Below, one piece after another: positions 36,644 to 46,165 of a stretch of DNA of 64,000 nt. A model generated the notes under the pieces. It searched no databases. It saw only the letters and a program-made list of their open reading frames with translations, and had not been told where the DNA came from. The stretch covers positions 124,001 to 188,000 of the forward strand of contig JAUCZB010000001.1 of assembly GCA_030373325.1 (NCBI GenBank), given 5' to 3'. Numbering within the stretch: the stretch's first letter is position 1; each line of letters starts with the position of its first letter. Origin of the DNA: Cyanobium sp. CZS25K. GTDB taxonomy: Bacteria > Cyanobacteriota > Cyanobacteriia > PCC-6307 > Cyanobiaceae. Position numbers and translations under genes: made by a program.

Positions 36644-37147
36644 CGATGCAGGATCAGGATCTGAACCAGTTTCCGCCCCGCTGCTGGCAAGGATGACTAA
36701 CGGGTGGGAGCAGTTTCTCCAGAGAAGCCAGGAATGGAGGTGTTTCGCCGGGGGGCCGACTAGGCCCGGTTTCGCCAGGGCCGAGCAGAACGGGGCCTGT
36801 CTCACCCACGCGGTCAACAAGCTGTGAAGATGCCATTGGTTTCATCCGAAGCCCGCAAAACGAAGCGCGTCTCCGACCAGGCCAATCCGGCGACTCGGCA
36901 GTTCGTCACAGGGCTTAAGGCCTGCACAATCCGGGCGCAATCTGGATTCCATCCAGCTGATGCGCTGGGCTGATGCGCTGGACGGTCCGCTGTGGCGACT
37001 TCGCCATGGCCGCACCGCAAGGCGATTTCCATCCCGCGCCTGCCTGGGACCGTTCAGGCAAGGGAGAAACATCCAGGCCAGCCGCGCCATCAGCACGAAC
37101 GCCGGAAAGCTCGGTACCTTCACTGAAGACCCACCCCACTCCCCGCC
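36644..37147. other. 504-nt divergent control region between the ACP operon and dps
   Basis: No convincing reading frame. The region should hold promoters for the ACP operon (minus) and dps (plus). A tandem 13-bp repeat lies at 36956-36981. No PerR, Fur or NtcA site could be identified with confidence. Confidence 0.55.
36956..36981. repeat. Two tandem 13-bp repeats upstream of dps
   Basis: GCTGATGCGCTGG occurs twice head to tail with no mismatch, about 165 bp upstream of the dps start. It could be a duplicated operator half or a simple slippage product. Confidence 0.75.
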
Positions 37148-37633
37148 ATGGCCGTCACCGCACCCCCCATCGACATCGGCATCCCTGCGGAGCAGCGGGA
37201 GCAGATCGCCGCCGGCCTCGGTCGCGTGCTGGCCGACAGCACCGTCCTCTACGCCAAGACCCACGGCTTCCACTGGAACGTCACCGGACCGATGTTCAAC
37301 ACACTCCACCTGATGTTCATGGACCAGTACACCGAGCTCTGGAACGCCCTCGACCTGATTGCCGAGCGCATCCGTGCCCTCGGCTGTCCGGCCCCCTTCG
37401 GCGGGTCCATCTATGCCGGTCTTTCCTCGGTGCCCGAGGCCGAGGGGGTGCCCGCCGCCCTCGCCATGGTGCGGGAGCTGGTGGAGGGCCATGAGACGGT
37501 GGCCCGCACGATCCGCGCGGTGTTCACCACGGCGGACGAGGCCAACGATCAGCCCACCGCCGACCTGCTCACCCAGCGGTTGCAGATCCACGAAAAGACC
37601 GCCTGGATGCTGAGGAGCCTCCTGGAGGGTTGA
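37148..37633 (+). CDS. dps: Dps-family ferritin-like protein
   Basis: A 161-residue DNA-protection/iron-storage protein. The fold signature [18 protein letters not shown] and the AERIRALG helix are clear. Ferroxidase ligands by the usual spacing are H42, H54, D69 and E73, but the position normally Glu/Asp four residues after H54 is Met (M58), with D59 next to it, so iron chemistry at the intersubunit site may be altered. An inactivated 5' copy lies ~4.7 kb upstream (32296-32403) in the same orientation, with the ACP operon between the two. Confidence 0.93.
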   Translation: MAVTAPPIDIGIPAEQREQIAAGLGRVLADSTVLYAKTHGFHWNVTGPMFNTLHLMFMDQYTELWNALDLIAERIRALGCPAPFGGSIYAGLSSVPEAEGVPAALAMVRELVEGHETVARTIRAVFTTADEANDQPTADLLTQRLQIHEKTAWMLRSLLEG

Positions 37634-37637
37634 GCCT

Positions 37638-37704
37638 GAGGGGGCTGGCCTGCACCGGGGCGCGCCCGCTCGGCGGGCAACGCCCGGCGCAGGCCAGCCC
37701 CCTC
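37638..37704 (+). terminator. Large inverted repeat after dps
   Basis: A perfect 16-bp inverted repeat (37638-37653 against 37689-37704) encloses a 35-nt GC-rich centre that can form further stems (GCCCG/CGGGC). It begins 4 nt after the dps stop. There is no U-tract; it is likely a strong terminator or stabilising structure. Another smaller stem (CCCAGG ... CCTGGG) follows before pyrG. Confidence 0.6.
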
Positions 37705-37804
37705 TGGCACCCCCCAGGAGGCCGGGCAGGCCCCGCCTGGGATGGTGCTGGAGTGGGCTGGGCGGGGGTGTCCTCGGCGCGCCCGGACTGGAAGAGGTCG
37801 GTAG

Positions 37805-39526
<1,722 letters not shown>

Positions 39527-39623
39527 CGCCCGCAGGGGATCGGCTCGCCAACAACGGGCAACCCAGCGTGCTGGCTCGCCCGTAAACTGGTCTTCCAGCA
39601 GTCCTGCGCTGATAAAAACGACC

Positions 39624-39911
39624 TTGGACCTGCCGGACCACCTCTTGCGCCAGGCCAAGCAGCGAGCCCTTCAGCAGGGCCGCACCCTCAAGGAACTCGT
39701 GGCTGAGTCCATCCGTCAGGGCCTCCATGCCGGCAAGACGGCGTCTGTTCCCGCCGCCAGCGATGGGGTGATGGTTGATTCAGCCGGGCTGCCGGTGTTC
39801 CGGTGTGAAAGAGCCAGCGACCGGCCGGGAATCGATCTGGCCACGGCCTTGCAACTGGAGCAACAGGGCCTGGAGCTGGAGGACCTCCGCCGTGCCGGCC
39901 GATCTGCTTGA
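39624..39911 (+). CDS. VapB-like antitoxin
   Basis: A ~95-residue protein: an N-terminal DNA-binding segment (TTLDLPDHLLRQAKQRALQQ then GRTLKELVAESIRQGL) of the ribbon-helix-helix type, and a C-terminal toxin-binding tail (PGIDLATALQLEQQGLELED). The natural N-terminus should read MKTTLDLPD, but the codon at that Met (39612) is ATA; the first usable start is the TTG at 39624, which would remove the first strand residues. Either ATA is used or initiation is altered. It overlaps the toxin gene by 20 nt. Confidence 0.75.
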   Translation: MDLPDHLLRQAKQRALQQGRTLKELVAESIRQGLHAGKTASVPAASDGVMVDSAGLPVFRCERASDRPGIDLATALQLEQQGLELEDLRRAGRSA

Positions 39912-40302
39912 TGTGAACGTGTGGGGTGCGGCGGCTTTCGCGGCCCATCCAGGCCATCACTCCGCCCAGGCGGTGCTGCTTCAGGCCACGCCCGCGGCTC
40001 CGGCCCTGTTCTGCCGAGCCACCCAGCAGAGCTTTCTGCGGCTGGTCTCCACTCCGGCGATCTGCACGACCTACCAAGCGGCGTCGATCACGAATCAGGA
40101 TGGGCTGGCTGCTTTGGAGGCCTTTCAGGCCCTGCCCCAGGTGGACCTGGTGGACGAGCCGATCGGGATGGACGCCTATCTGGCGGCCTTCGCCATCAGC
40201 AGCTTCACCCGAATGGTCACGTTGGATCAGGATTTTCGCCAGTTCTTCAGGGCGGGGCTTGACCTTGAACTCTTTCGGGCCGATTCCCATGGCGGAGGTT
40301 GA
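39892..40302 (+). CDS. VapC-like PIN-domain ribonuclease toxin
   Basis: A 136-residue PIN-domain protein: LLDVNVW (first acidic residue), central FCRATQQSFLRLVSTPAI, and the final acidic cluster in TRMVTLDQDFRQF. PIN toxins cleave RNA and are held inactive by the partner encoded just upstream. The GTG at 39892 sits within the antitoxin gene. The end overlaps the first 14 nt of queE, so the module is wedged into the pyrG-queE gap without a terminator of its own. Confidence 0.78.
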   Translation: MPADLLDVNVWGAAAFAAHPGHHSAQAVLLQATPAAPALFCRATQQSFLRLVSTPAICTTYQAASITNQDGLAALEAFQALPQVDLVDEPIGMDAYLAAFAISSFTRMVTLDQDFRQFFRAGLDLELFRADSHGGG

Positions 40303-40948
40303 GGTGCCTGCCCCAGACCTGCCAGTGATGCCCGTGGTGGAAACCTTTCACTCTCTGCAGGGGGAAGGGCTCCATGCCGGGCGCAGCGCCTTCTTCCTCC
40401 GCCTGGCGGGTTGCGATGTGGGCTGCCCCTGGTGCGACACCAAGCACTCCTGGCCGGAGGCGGCCCATCCACGGCGCCCCCTGGGCGAACTGGCGGCCGA
40501 GGCCACCGCTGCCGCCGCCGCCGGTGCCGCCTTCGTGGTGATCACCGGCGGCGAACCGCTGCAGCAACCCCTCGACGCCCTCTGCACCGCCCTGGCGGCG
40601 GCGGGCCTGCCGCTGCATCTGGAAACCAGCGGCGTGGGGGAGTTCAGCGGCCGCTTCGACTGGATCACCCTCTCCCCCAAGCCCCACCGCCCCCCCTCCG
40701 CCGATCTTCTGGCCCGCTGCGACGAGCTCAAAGTGGTGGTGCACGAGCAAGCTGACCTTGGCTTTGCCGACGCGATGGCCCGCGCCGCCAGCACGACCCG
40801 CGCGGGGAGCGACTCCGAACCGCCTGTGCTGTTGCTGCAACCCGGCTGGCAGAGCGCCGAGGGCCAGAGTCTGGCCATTGATTACGTTCAGTCCCATCCC
40901 GCCTGGCGGCTGAGCCTGCAGAGCCACAAGTGGCTGGGGGTGCGCTAG
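40289..40948 (+). CDS. queE: 7-carboxy-7-deazaguanine synthase QueE
   Basis: A 219-residue radical SAM enzyme of queuosine/7-deazaguanine synthesis. The cluster motif C-x3-C-x2-C is in LAGCDVGCPWCDTKHSW, with VVITGGEPLQQPL and the conserved start VVETFHSLQGEGLHAG. The ATG at 40289 is the first; the ATG at 40328 immediately precedes the conserved VVETFHS and could be the true start. The former overlaps the toxin gene. QueC, the next enzyme but one in the pathway, is encoded 1.6 kb downstream. Confidence 0.93.
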   Translation: MAEVEVPAPDLPVMPVVETFHSLQGEGLHAGRSAFFLRLAGCDVGCPWCDTKHSWPEAAHPRRPLGELAAEATAAAAAGAAFVVITGGEPLQQPLDALCTALAAAGLPLHLETSGVGEFSGRFDWITLSPKPHRPPSADLLARCDELKVVVHEQADLGFADAMARAASTTRAGSDSEPPVLLLQPGWQSAEGQSLAIDYVQSHPAWRLSLQSHKWLGVR

Positions 40949-40952
40949 CCCC

Positions 40953-41510
40953 TCAGAGGGCCTGGGCCGGCTGCTGCACCTTCTCCGCCTTCCAGAGCCG
41001 CCAGCGCAGCTGCAGATCCTTCGGAGTGAAAACGACAATCGGCCGGCTGGCGTCGTAGGGCACCACGAAGGGTTTGCTGCCCATCGGCACGAACACCTTT
41101 CGTATCGCCCGGCCGGGGGGGCAGGCCATCCGGGTCGACACCATCGGGCCTACATCGCTCACCGTGTAGATGCTGACGCCCAGGCCCTTCAGCTTGCTGG
41201 CCCGGAAGCGTCCGCGGAAGGCCTGCGGGTTGCAGTCAGCCTCCACCACCCGGCCGGGGATCAGCTGCACCCGCCAGTCGTGCGGGCTGGTGGACAGGCG
41301 CGGATCGGCGCCGGGCGGCAACACGCCGGGCAGCTGGATCACCCAACGGGTCTGGCCGGCGGTGGGGAGTGGATAGGGCTTCAGATCCAGCCGGGGGATG
41401 GCCCCGGCCGGCGGCAGCCATGCCCCCAGCAGGAATGGCAGGGCGACGGTGGCCGTGGCGGCGGCCGTGGCGGTGGCCGTTGCAGCGGCGTTGCGCAGGG
41501 CTTGGGCCAT
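40953..41510 (-). CDS. eco: Ecotin-family periplasmic serine protease inhibitor
   Basis: A 185-residue protein with an Ala/Thr-rich signal peptide (cleavage near PPAGA, residue ~37). The mature part follows ecotin: RWVIQLPG, VEADCNPQAFRG, GLGVSIYTVSDVGPMVST, RMACPPG and PIVVFTPKDLQLRWRLWKAE. C93 and C130 form the expected disulfide. The reactive-site P1 residue, Met84 in E. coli ecotin, aligns with R127 here, pointing to trypsin-like targets. It lies opposite to queE and the following genes. Confidence 0.85.
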   Translation of the reverse strand: MAQALRNAAATATATAAATATVALPFLLGAWLPPAGAIPRLDLKPYPLPTAGQTRWVIQLPGVLPPGADPRLSTSPHDWRVQLIPGRVVEADCNPQAFRGRFRASKLKGLGVSIYTVSDVGPMVSTRMACPPGRAIRKVFVPMGSKPFVVPYDASRPIVVFTPKDLQLRWRLWKAEKVQQPAQAL

Positions 41511-41577
41511 GGGGAACCTCTAGAGGGGCAACAGCCTGGAACGATCACGATGGCATCCACCGAGCCACCCGGCACCG

Positions 41578-42539
41578 ATGGCCCCTGCTGGCCGCCCCTC
41601 CCTGTTGCCGCTCACGCTGGCCATCACCCTGATGGGGGCGCCCACGCTTTCGCTGCCGGTTGCCGCCGACCTGCTCCAGCAGGAGTTCAACTTCACCCCC
41701 TGCAGGGGTGATCCCCAGCGGCAGGACAGGCTGCCGATGGTGCCGGGAAGGGTGGAGCTGGCGCTCAACGGCTACCCCCTGGTCGATGGGGAGATCGCGG
41801 CCGATGAGGCCCTGGTTCTGTTCCGGGAACGGCGGATCTCCCCGGGGCTGGTCATCAGCACCCTGGGCATGGGGTCGCTGCTGCGCCGTGGCACGAACCA
41901 GCTGACACTGCGTTTCGTTCCCACGGACCCGGGCCCTCCCTATCGGGGCCGGTTGCAGTGGACCGCGATCACCGACCGGATCACCCGCACCCCGGGGCCG
42001 GAGGGCGAGGGCCTCACCAACGAGCGTGCCACCGGCCGGCAGGACCTGGCGGCGCAAGGGGTGCTGGAGCTGAGCCATCCATTCGAAGCGCCCTTCGCCC
42101 CGGACCGGCCCTGGCACCATCTGCCGGTCATCGGTGGGTTGGACGCTGCCGACCGGGAGTCCCTCGCGGCCCTGGTGGGCAACGGGCCGCCAGCTTCGCG
42201 CCACCCTTCACATCCGCCTACGGACGCCTCAGCCAGCCTGGCGTTGCCAATGGGACAGCCATACGCAAGGCCCGCTGTCTGGAGCGCGGCTACGCGGCGG
42301 GTCTGCGGGTGACCCCGGCAGCCCCGGACCAGCTCCGGTACCAGGGGGGATCGCTGCCGGCGGTGCTGGTGGGTGGGCGGGACAGGCCGCTGTTCGGGCT
42401 CACCTTCCCCAGGAGCCTGCCCGAAACGCTGGGGGAGGACGGTTCGATCTACCTGAGCATCGCCGTGGCCGTGCTGTTTCCCCCCCACCTGATCGGCATC
42501 CGGGACGGGGGCGGAGGCTGGCGATGGGCCGACCCATGA
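41578..42539 (+). pseudogene. Secreted protein of unknown function, interrupted by a frameshift
   Basis: Reads from ATG 41578 with a signal peptide (LPLTLAITLMGAPTLSLPVA) and a coherent sequence to about VGNGP (residue ~204). It then becomes low-complexity and stops at 42312. A second frame continues naturally from ASFAPPFTSAYGRLSQPG (near 42191) through LRYQGGSLPAVLVGG and SIYLSIAVAVLFPPH to 42539. Restoring one C at 42188-42192 (GGGCC[C]GCC) joins the parts into a ~320-residue exported protein. No family recognised. Whether it is a true pseudogene or a base-call error is open. Confidence 0.65.
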
Positions 42540-42582
42540 GCCGGGGCGAACCGGCCCCTGACACCCTCCTGCCGCTTTCAGA

Positions 42583-43307
42583 ATGGGGACCACCCGCGCT
42601 GGAGCGCTCCCATCGCCCCCCCCCTCGCCATCGCCCTGCTCTCCGGCGGGCTGGATTCCGCCACCGCCGCCGCCCTGGCGATCGAGGCGGGCCATCGGGT
42701 GATCGGTCTTTCCTTCGACTACGGCCAGCGCCACCGGCGGGAGCTCGCCGCCGCCGCCGCCGTGGCCGACGCCCTGGCCCTGGAGGAGCACCACGTGATC
42801 GCGGTGAACCTGGCGGCCTGGGGCGGCTCGGCCCTCACCGATCCGGCCATTCCCGTGCCCGATGAGGGGGTGCGCGAGGGGGTGATCCCCACCACCTATG
42901 TGCCCGGACGCAACACGGTCTTCATCGCCCTGGGGCTGAGCCTGGCCGAAGCCCGCGGTGCCTGCAGCCTGGTGCTCGGGGTCAACGCGGTGGACTACTC
43001 GGGCTATCCCGATTGCCGCCCCGACTACCTGGCCGCCTTCCAGAGCCTGGCCGACCTGGCCAGCAAGGCGGGCAGGGAGGGCCATGGAGCCCGCCTGTGG
43101 GCGCCGCTGGTGGCTTGGGACAAGACCACCATCGTGCGGGAGGCCCTGGGGCTGGGGGTGCCGATCGCCGCCACCTGGAGTTGTTATGGCGGCGGTGACC
43201 TCCCCTGTGGCCGCTGCGACAGCTGCCGCATCCGCGATGCCGCCCTGATCGCCGCGGGCCGTGACGATCTCACCAGCGCCGCCGTCCGCGCCGGAGCCGG
43301 CCTTTGA
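42583..43307 (+). CDS. queC: 7-cyano-7-deazaguanine synthase QueC (start region frameshifted in a C-tract)
   Basis: An ATP-dependent ligase making preQ0. [19 protein letters not shown] is the PP-loop, [14 protein letters not shown] follows, and [16 protein letters not shown] supplies the zinc cysteines. The frame of the conserved protein has no ATG, GTG or TTG before SGGLDS. An ATG at 42583 gives [12 protein letters not shown] in another frame; the two join if the 9-C tract at 42616-42624 had ten Cs (predicted length ~241). Without that, translation could only start at the GTG at 42699, losing the PP-loop. Its stop overlaps pabB by 4 nt. Confidence 0.85.
42616..42624 (+). repeat. Poly-C tract (9 C) in the 5' end of queC
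   Basis: A run of nine cytosines exactly where the upstream ATG frame and the QueC frame must be joined; ten would restore the reading frame. Such tracts slip in replication and are also a common source of read errors. Confidence 0.75.
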
Positions 43308-44620
43308 GGAGCGACCCGCTCCCCTGGCTGGAGCCCCGGGCCCTGGCCCGGGTCCTGACGAACCGCTTCGGCCAGGACGGCCTGGTGCTGCTCGACGGCG
43401 ACGGCGGCCCCCTCGGCCGCCGCGGCGTGCTCGGCGTGGATCCGGTGGCCACGGTGTGCTGCCGGGGCCTGCCGGGCAACGCCGGCGCAGGCGATCCCTT
43501 CGCCGTCCTGGCGGATCTGGAGCGCCAGGGCGGTCCCTGGCTGGGCTGGCTCGGCTACGAGGCCGGGGCCTGGGTGGAGCCGGCCGACCACTGGCAGGCC
43601 CCTGACACGGCCACCCTGTGGGCCGCCCGCCACGACCCCCTGATCCATTTCGATCGGGGCGGGGAACGGCTCTGGCTGGAGGGACGCGACCCCGGCCGGC
43701 TGGCGGCCATGGCGCGGCTGCTGGCCTCCCCCGCCACGGGCGCGGCGGTGGCCGAGGTCACCGAAGGCGCCGAGCAGGGGGCGGCCATCCCACGGGCGGC
43801 GTGGCATTGGCACACCTCTGCTGAGGGATACGCGGCGCAGGTGCGGATCCTGCGCGAGTGGATCGCGGCCGGCGACCTCTTCCAGGCCAACCTCACCGCC
43901 TGCTGTGAGAGCCTGCGGCCGCAGCAGCCCGACCCCCTGACGCTCTACCGCCGCCTGGTCCGGCACGGACCGGCCCCCTTTGCGGGCCTGGCGATCGCCG
44001 GCGAGGAGGCGGTGATCTCGGCCTCCCCCGAGCGTTTCCTGCGCCTGCACGCCGATGGGCGGGTGGAGACGCGGCCGATCAAGGGCACCCGGCCGCGCCA
44101 CGGCGACCCCGACGCTGATGCAGCCAGTGCCGCCGCCCTGATCTGCGATCCCAAGGACCGGGCCGAGAACGTCATGATCGTCGATCTGCTGCGCAACGAC
44201 CTGGGCCGGGTCTGCGTGCCGGGGTCCGTGCACGTGCCCCAGCTGCTGGGGCTGGAGAGCTATGCCCATGTGCACCACCTCACCTCGGTGGTGATGGGTC
44301 AGCTTGCCGAAGGCCGTGGCCTGGTGGACCTGCTGCGGGCCTGCTGGCCGGGGGGCTCGATCACCGGTGCCCCCAAGGTGCGCGCTTGTCGGCGCCTGAA
44401 CCAGCTGGAGCCGGTGCCGCGGGGGCCCTACTGCGGCTCCCTGTTCCACCTGGGTGCCGACGGCAGCTTCGACAGCAGCATCCTGATCCGCAGCGTGATG
44501 CAGAAGGGCCGCCGCCTGCGGCTCCACGCGGGCGGCGGCATCGTGGCCGACTCCGATCCGGTGGGTGAGGCCCTGGAGATGGGCTGGAAGATCGAACCCC
44601 TGCTGGAGGCGCTGGCATGA
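43304..44620 (+). CDS. pabB: Aminodeoxychorismate synthase component I
   Basis: A 438-residue chorismate-using enzyme: GLFQANL-type [59 protein letters not shown] and [12 protein letters not shown] are hallmarks of the PabB/TrpE family. The adjacent pabC favours folate over tryptophan biosynthesis. The start is TTG at 43304, overlapping the queC stop (TTGA). It makes 4-amino-4-deoxychorismate with a glutaminase subunit not encoded here. Confidence 0.9.
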   Translation: MRSDPLPWLEPRALARVLTNRFGQDGLVLLDGDGGPLGRRGVLGVDPVATVCCRGLPGNAGAGDPFAVLADLERQGGPWLGWLGYEAGAWVEPADHWQAPDTATLWAARHDPLIHFDRGGERLWLEGRDPGRLAAMARLLASPATGAAVAEVTEGAEQGAAIPRAAWHWHTSAEGYAAQVRILREWIAAGDLFQANLTACCESLRPQQPDPLTLYRRLVRHGPAPFAGLAIAGEEAVISASPERFLRLHADGRVETRPIKGTRPRHGDPDADAASAAALICDPKDRAENVMIVDLLRNDLGRVCVPGSVHVPQLLGLESYAHVHHLTSVVMGQLAEGRGLVDLLRACWPGGSITGAPKVRACRRLNQLEPVPRGPYCGSLFHLGADGSFDSSILIRSVMQKGRRLRLHAGGGIVADSDPVGEALEMGWKIEPLLEALA

Positions 44621-45483
44621 ACGGGGGCACCGACCCGCGCGGCAAGGCCATCGCCTGGATCGACGAGCCGCTGCCGGGCGGCTCCTGGGGCGATCCGGAC
44701 CGGCTCTGTCTCCCCCTCAGCGACCGCGGCCTGCTGCTGGCCGATGGCCTGTTCGAAACGGTGCTGATCCAGGCGGGGATCCCCCGGCTGCTGACGGAGC
44801 ACCTGGCGCGCTGGCAGGCCTCCGCCGCCAGCCTGGGCATGGCCTCCCCCCCCGGCACCGATCGGGTGGTGCCGCTGCTGGCGGAAGCCGTGGCCCGCAG
44901 CGGCCTCCGCGGGGACGGTGCGCTGCGGCTCAACTGGAGCCGCGGGAGCGGCGGCCGGCGGGGTCTGGCGCTGCCGGCCGCGGGCGAACCCCAGGGCCGT
45001 CCACGCTTCTGGCTGCAGCTGAGCCCCTGGACGCCTGTTCGTGCGCCGGTGGCGGTGATCGTCAGCCGCCTGGAGCGCCGCAACGCCGACAGCCTGGTGA
45101 GCCGCTGCAAGACCTTTGCCTACGCCGGCGCCATCCAGGCCCTGCGCGAGGCCCGGGCCGCCGGCGCTGATGAGGCGCTGCTGCTCGGCAGCCGGGGCGA
45201 CCTCTGCTGTGGCACCAGCGCCAACCTGCTGGTGCGGCTGCGGGGCGGGTGGATCACACCGCCCCTGGCCAGCGGCTGTCTGCCGGGGGTGATGCGGGGG
45301 CGCGGCCTGGCCCTGGGCCTGGTGCGGGAGGGCCGCCTGGGCATGGCGGACCTGCTGGCCAGCGAGGGGGCCCTGCTGATCAACAGCCTGGGCTGCCGCC
45401 CGATCCGGCGCTGCGATGCCACCGATCTGCCCCTGGCGACCGGGGCCGACGACCTCTGGGAACAGCTGCTGGCGTCGTCATAG
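44617..45483 (+). CDS. pabC: Aminodeoxychorismate lyase (class IV aminotransferase fold)
   Basis: A 288-residue PLP enzyme of fold type IV. SDRGLLLADGLFETV near the N-terminus, the PLP lysine in SRCKTFAYAGAI, and CCGTSANLLV with GCLPGVMRG are typical of PabC. It overlaps pabB by 4 nt (ATGA), so synthase and lyase are co-translated for p-aminobenzoate. A D-amino-acid or branched-chain aminotransferase is possible by fold alone but unlikely given the coupling. Confidence 0.88.
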   Translation: MNGGTDPRGKAIAWIDEPLPGGSWGDPDRLCLPLSDRGLLLADGLFETVLIQAGIPRLLTEHLARWQASAASLGMASPPGTDRVVPLLAEAVARSGLRGDGALRLNWSRGSGGRRGLALPAAGEPQGRPRFWLQLSPWTPVRAPVAVIVSRLERRNADSLVSRCKTFAYAGAIQALREARAAGADEALLLGSRGDLCCGTSANLLVRLRGGWITPPLASGCLPGVMRGRGLALGLVREGRLGMADLLASEGALLINSLGCRPIRRCDATDLPLATGADDLWEQLLASS

Positions 45484-45509
45484 GTTGACTGGCGCACTGA
45501 TCGATCACC

Positions 45510-46001
45510 TTGTCCGACGCTGTGGGGGGCCTGGGGTCCCGGAAGCACCTGGCAGGACTGTTGGCCTGTGTGGCGGTGGCCGGCTGCGGCGCTGCGTCCA
45601 AGGAGGTGGCCATCCAGAACGCCAAACCGGGGGACCTGCTGGTGGAGGTCGACGGCCGTCGGGTGGAACTGGTGCGGGCGTTCACCCCAGGCGTTGCCAA
45701 TGGCCTGCACAAGGGGGTCGTGAAGATCAGCTCAGGTGACGGAGATAACCAGGGACAGATGTACGAAACAACCGTCATCTGCAGCGTCAAAGGAGAGCCG
45801 AACTGGCCCACCTATGACAACATCTTCGGGGATCCGATCAACGATCTCAAGGCCAAGAGGCCATTCCCGGTGAAGGATCGCTGGCAGGTCCTCTACCACT
45901 TTGACGGTCGGACCGAAAAGATCGGTAAGCTTGACTACAGTGGCTGGGTCTCGCGATTGAAGGATAATCTCTGTCGTAAAGGGGATTTCGACGACACCTG
46001 A
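45510..46001 (+). CDS. Predicted lipoprotein of unknown function
   Basis: A 163-residue protein with KHLAGLLACVAVAGC, a good lipobox giving a lipidated Cys around residue 26. The rest is a mixed beta-rich sequence (PGDLLVEVDGRRVELVRAF, MYETTVICSVKGEPNWPTYD, WQVLYHFDGRTEKIGKL) without a recognised domain. The TTG at 45510 or GTG at 45522 would serve as start. It is read in the same direction as pabC but separated by 26 nt. Base composition of the 3' half is less GC-rich than neighbours. Confidence 0.68.
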   Translation: MSDAVGGLGSRKHLAGLLACVAVAGCGAASKEVAIQNAKPGDLLVEVDGRRVELVRAFTPGVANGLHKGVVKISSGDGDNQGQMYETTVICSVKGEPNWPTYDNIFGDPINDLKAKRPFPVKDRWQVLYHFDGRTEKIGKLDYSGWVSRLKDNLCRKGDFDDT

Positions 46002-46041
46002 TTGTCCGGGTTTCTTGGCCTGGGCAATGGTCGGACCAGGC

Positions 46042-46056
46042 TGATAATGATTATTG
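46042..46056. promoter_or_regulatory. Fur-family-like operator upstream of fmdA
   Basis: TGATAAT-G-ATTATTG fits the 7-1-7 palindrome TGATAAT-N-ATTATCA of Fur/Zur-type regulators at 12 of 14 arm positions. It lies in the 160-nt gap before fmdA and just upstream of a hairpin. The regulator is inferred from pattern only. Confidence 0.4.
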
Positions 46057-46058
46057 GC

Positions 46059-46080
46059 GCGCTCCCCAAGGGGTGAGCGC
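46059..46080 (+). terminator. Hairpin between the lipoprotein gene and fmdA
   Basis: GCGCT-CCCC ... GGGG-TG-AGCGC with a 2-nt bulge, starting ~58 nt after the lipoprotein stop. No U-tract. Likely marks the end of the pab/lipoprotein transcript. Confidence 0.4.
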
Positions 46081-46165
46081 AGGCGGCGGTTTCCTGTAGC
46101 AATCGACACCTTCAAGCGGCGGGCCTTCCTATTGGATGGAAGCGAAATTGCGCCTCGTTGTTTCG

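Noticed and set aside
42134-42865. Long alternative frame across the secreted protein and queC
   Set aside because: Arg/Pro/Gly-rich shadow of the true frames.
46096-46109. GTA-N8-CAC upstream of fmdA as an NtcA site
   Set aside because: One half-site is wrong and no TAN3T lies 22 nt downstream.
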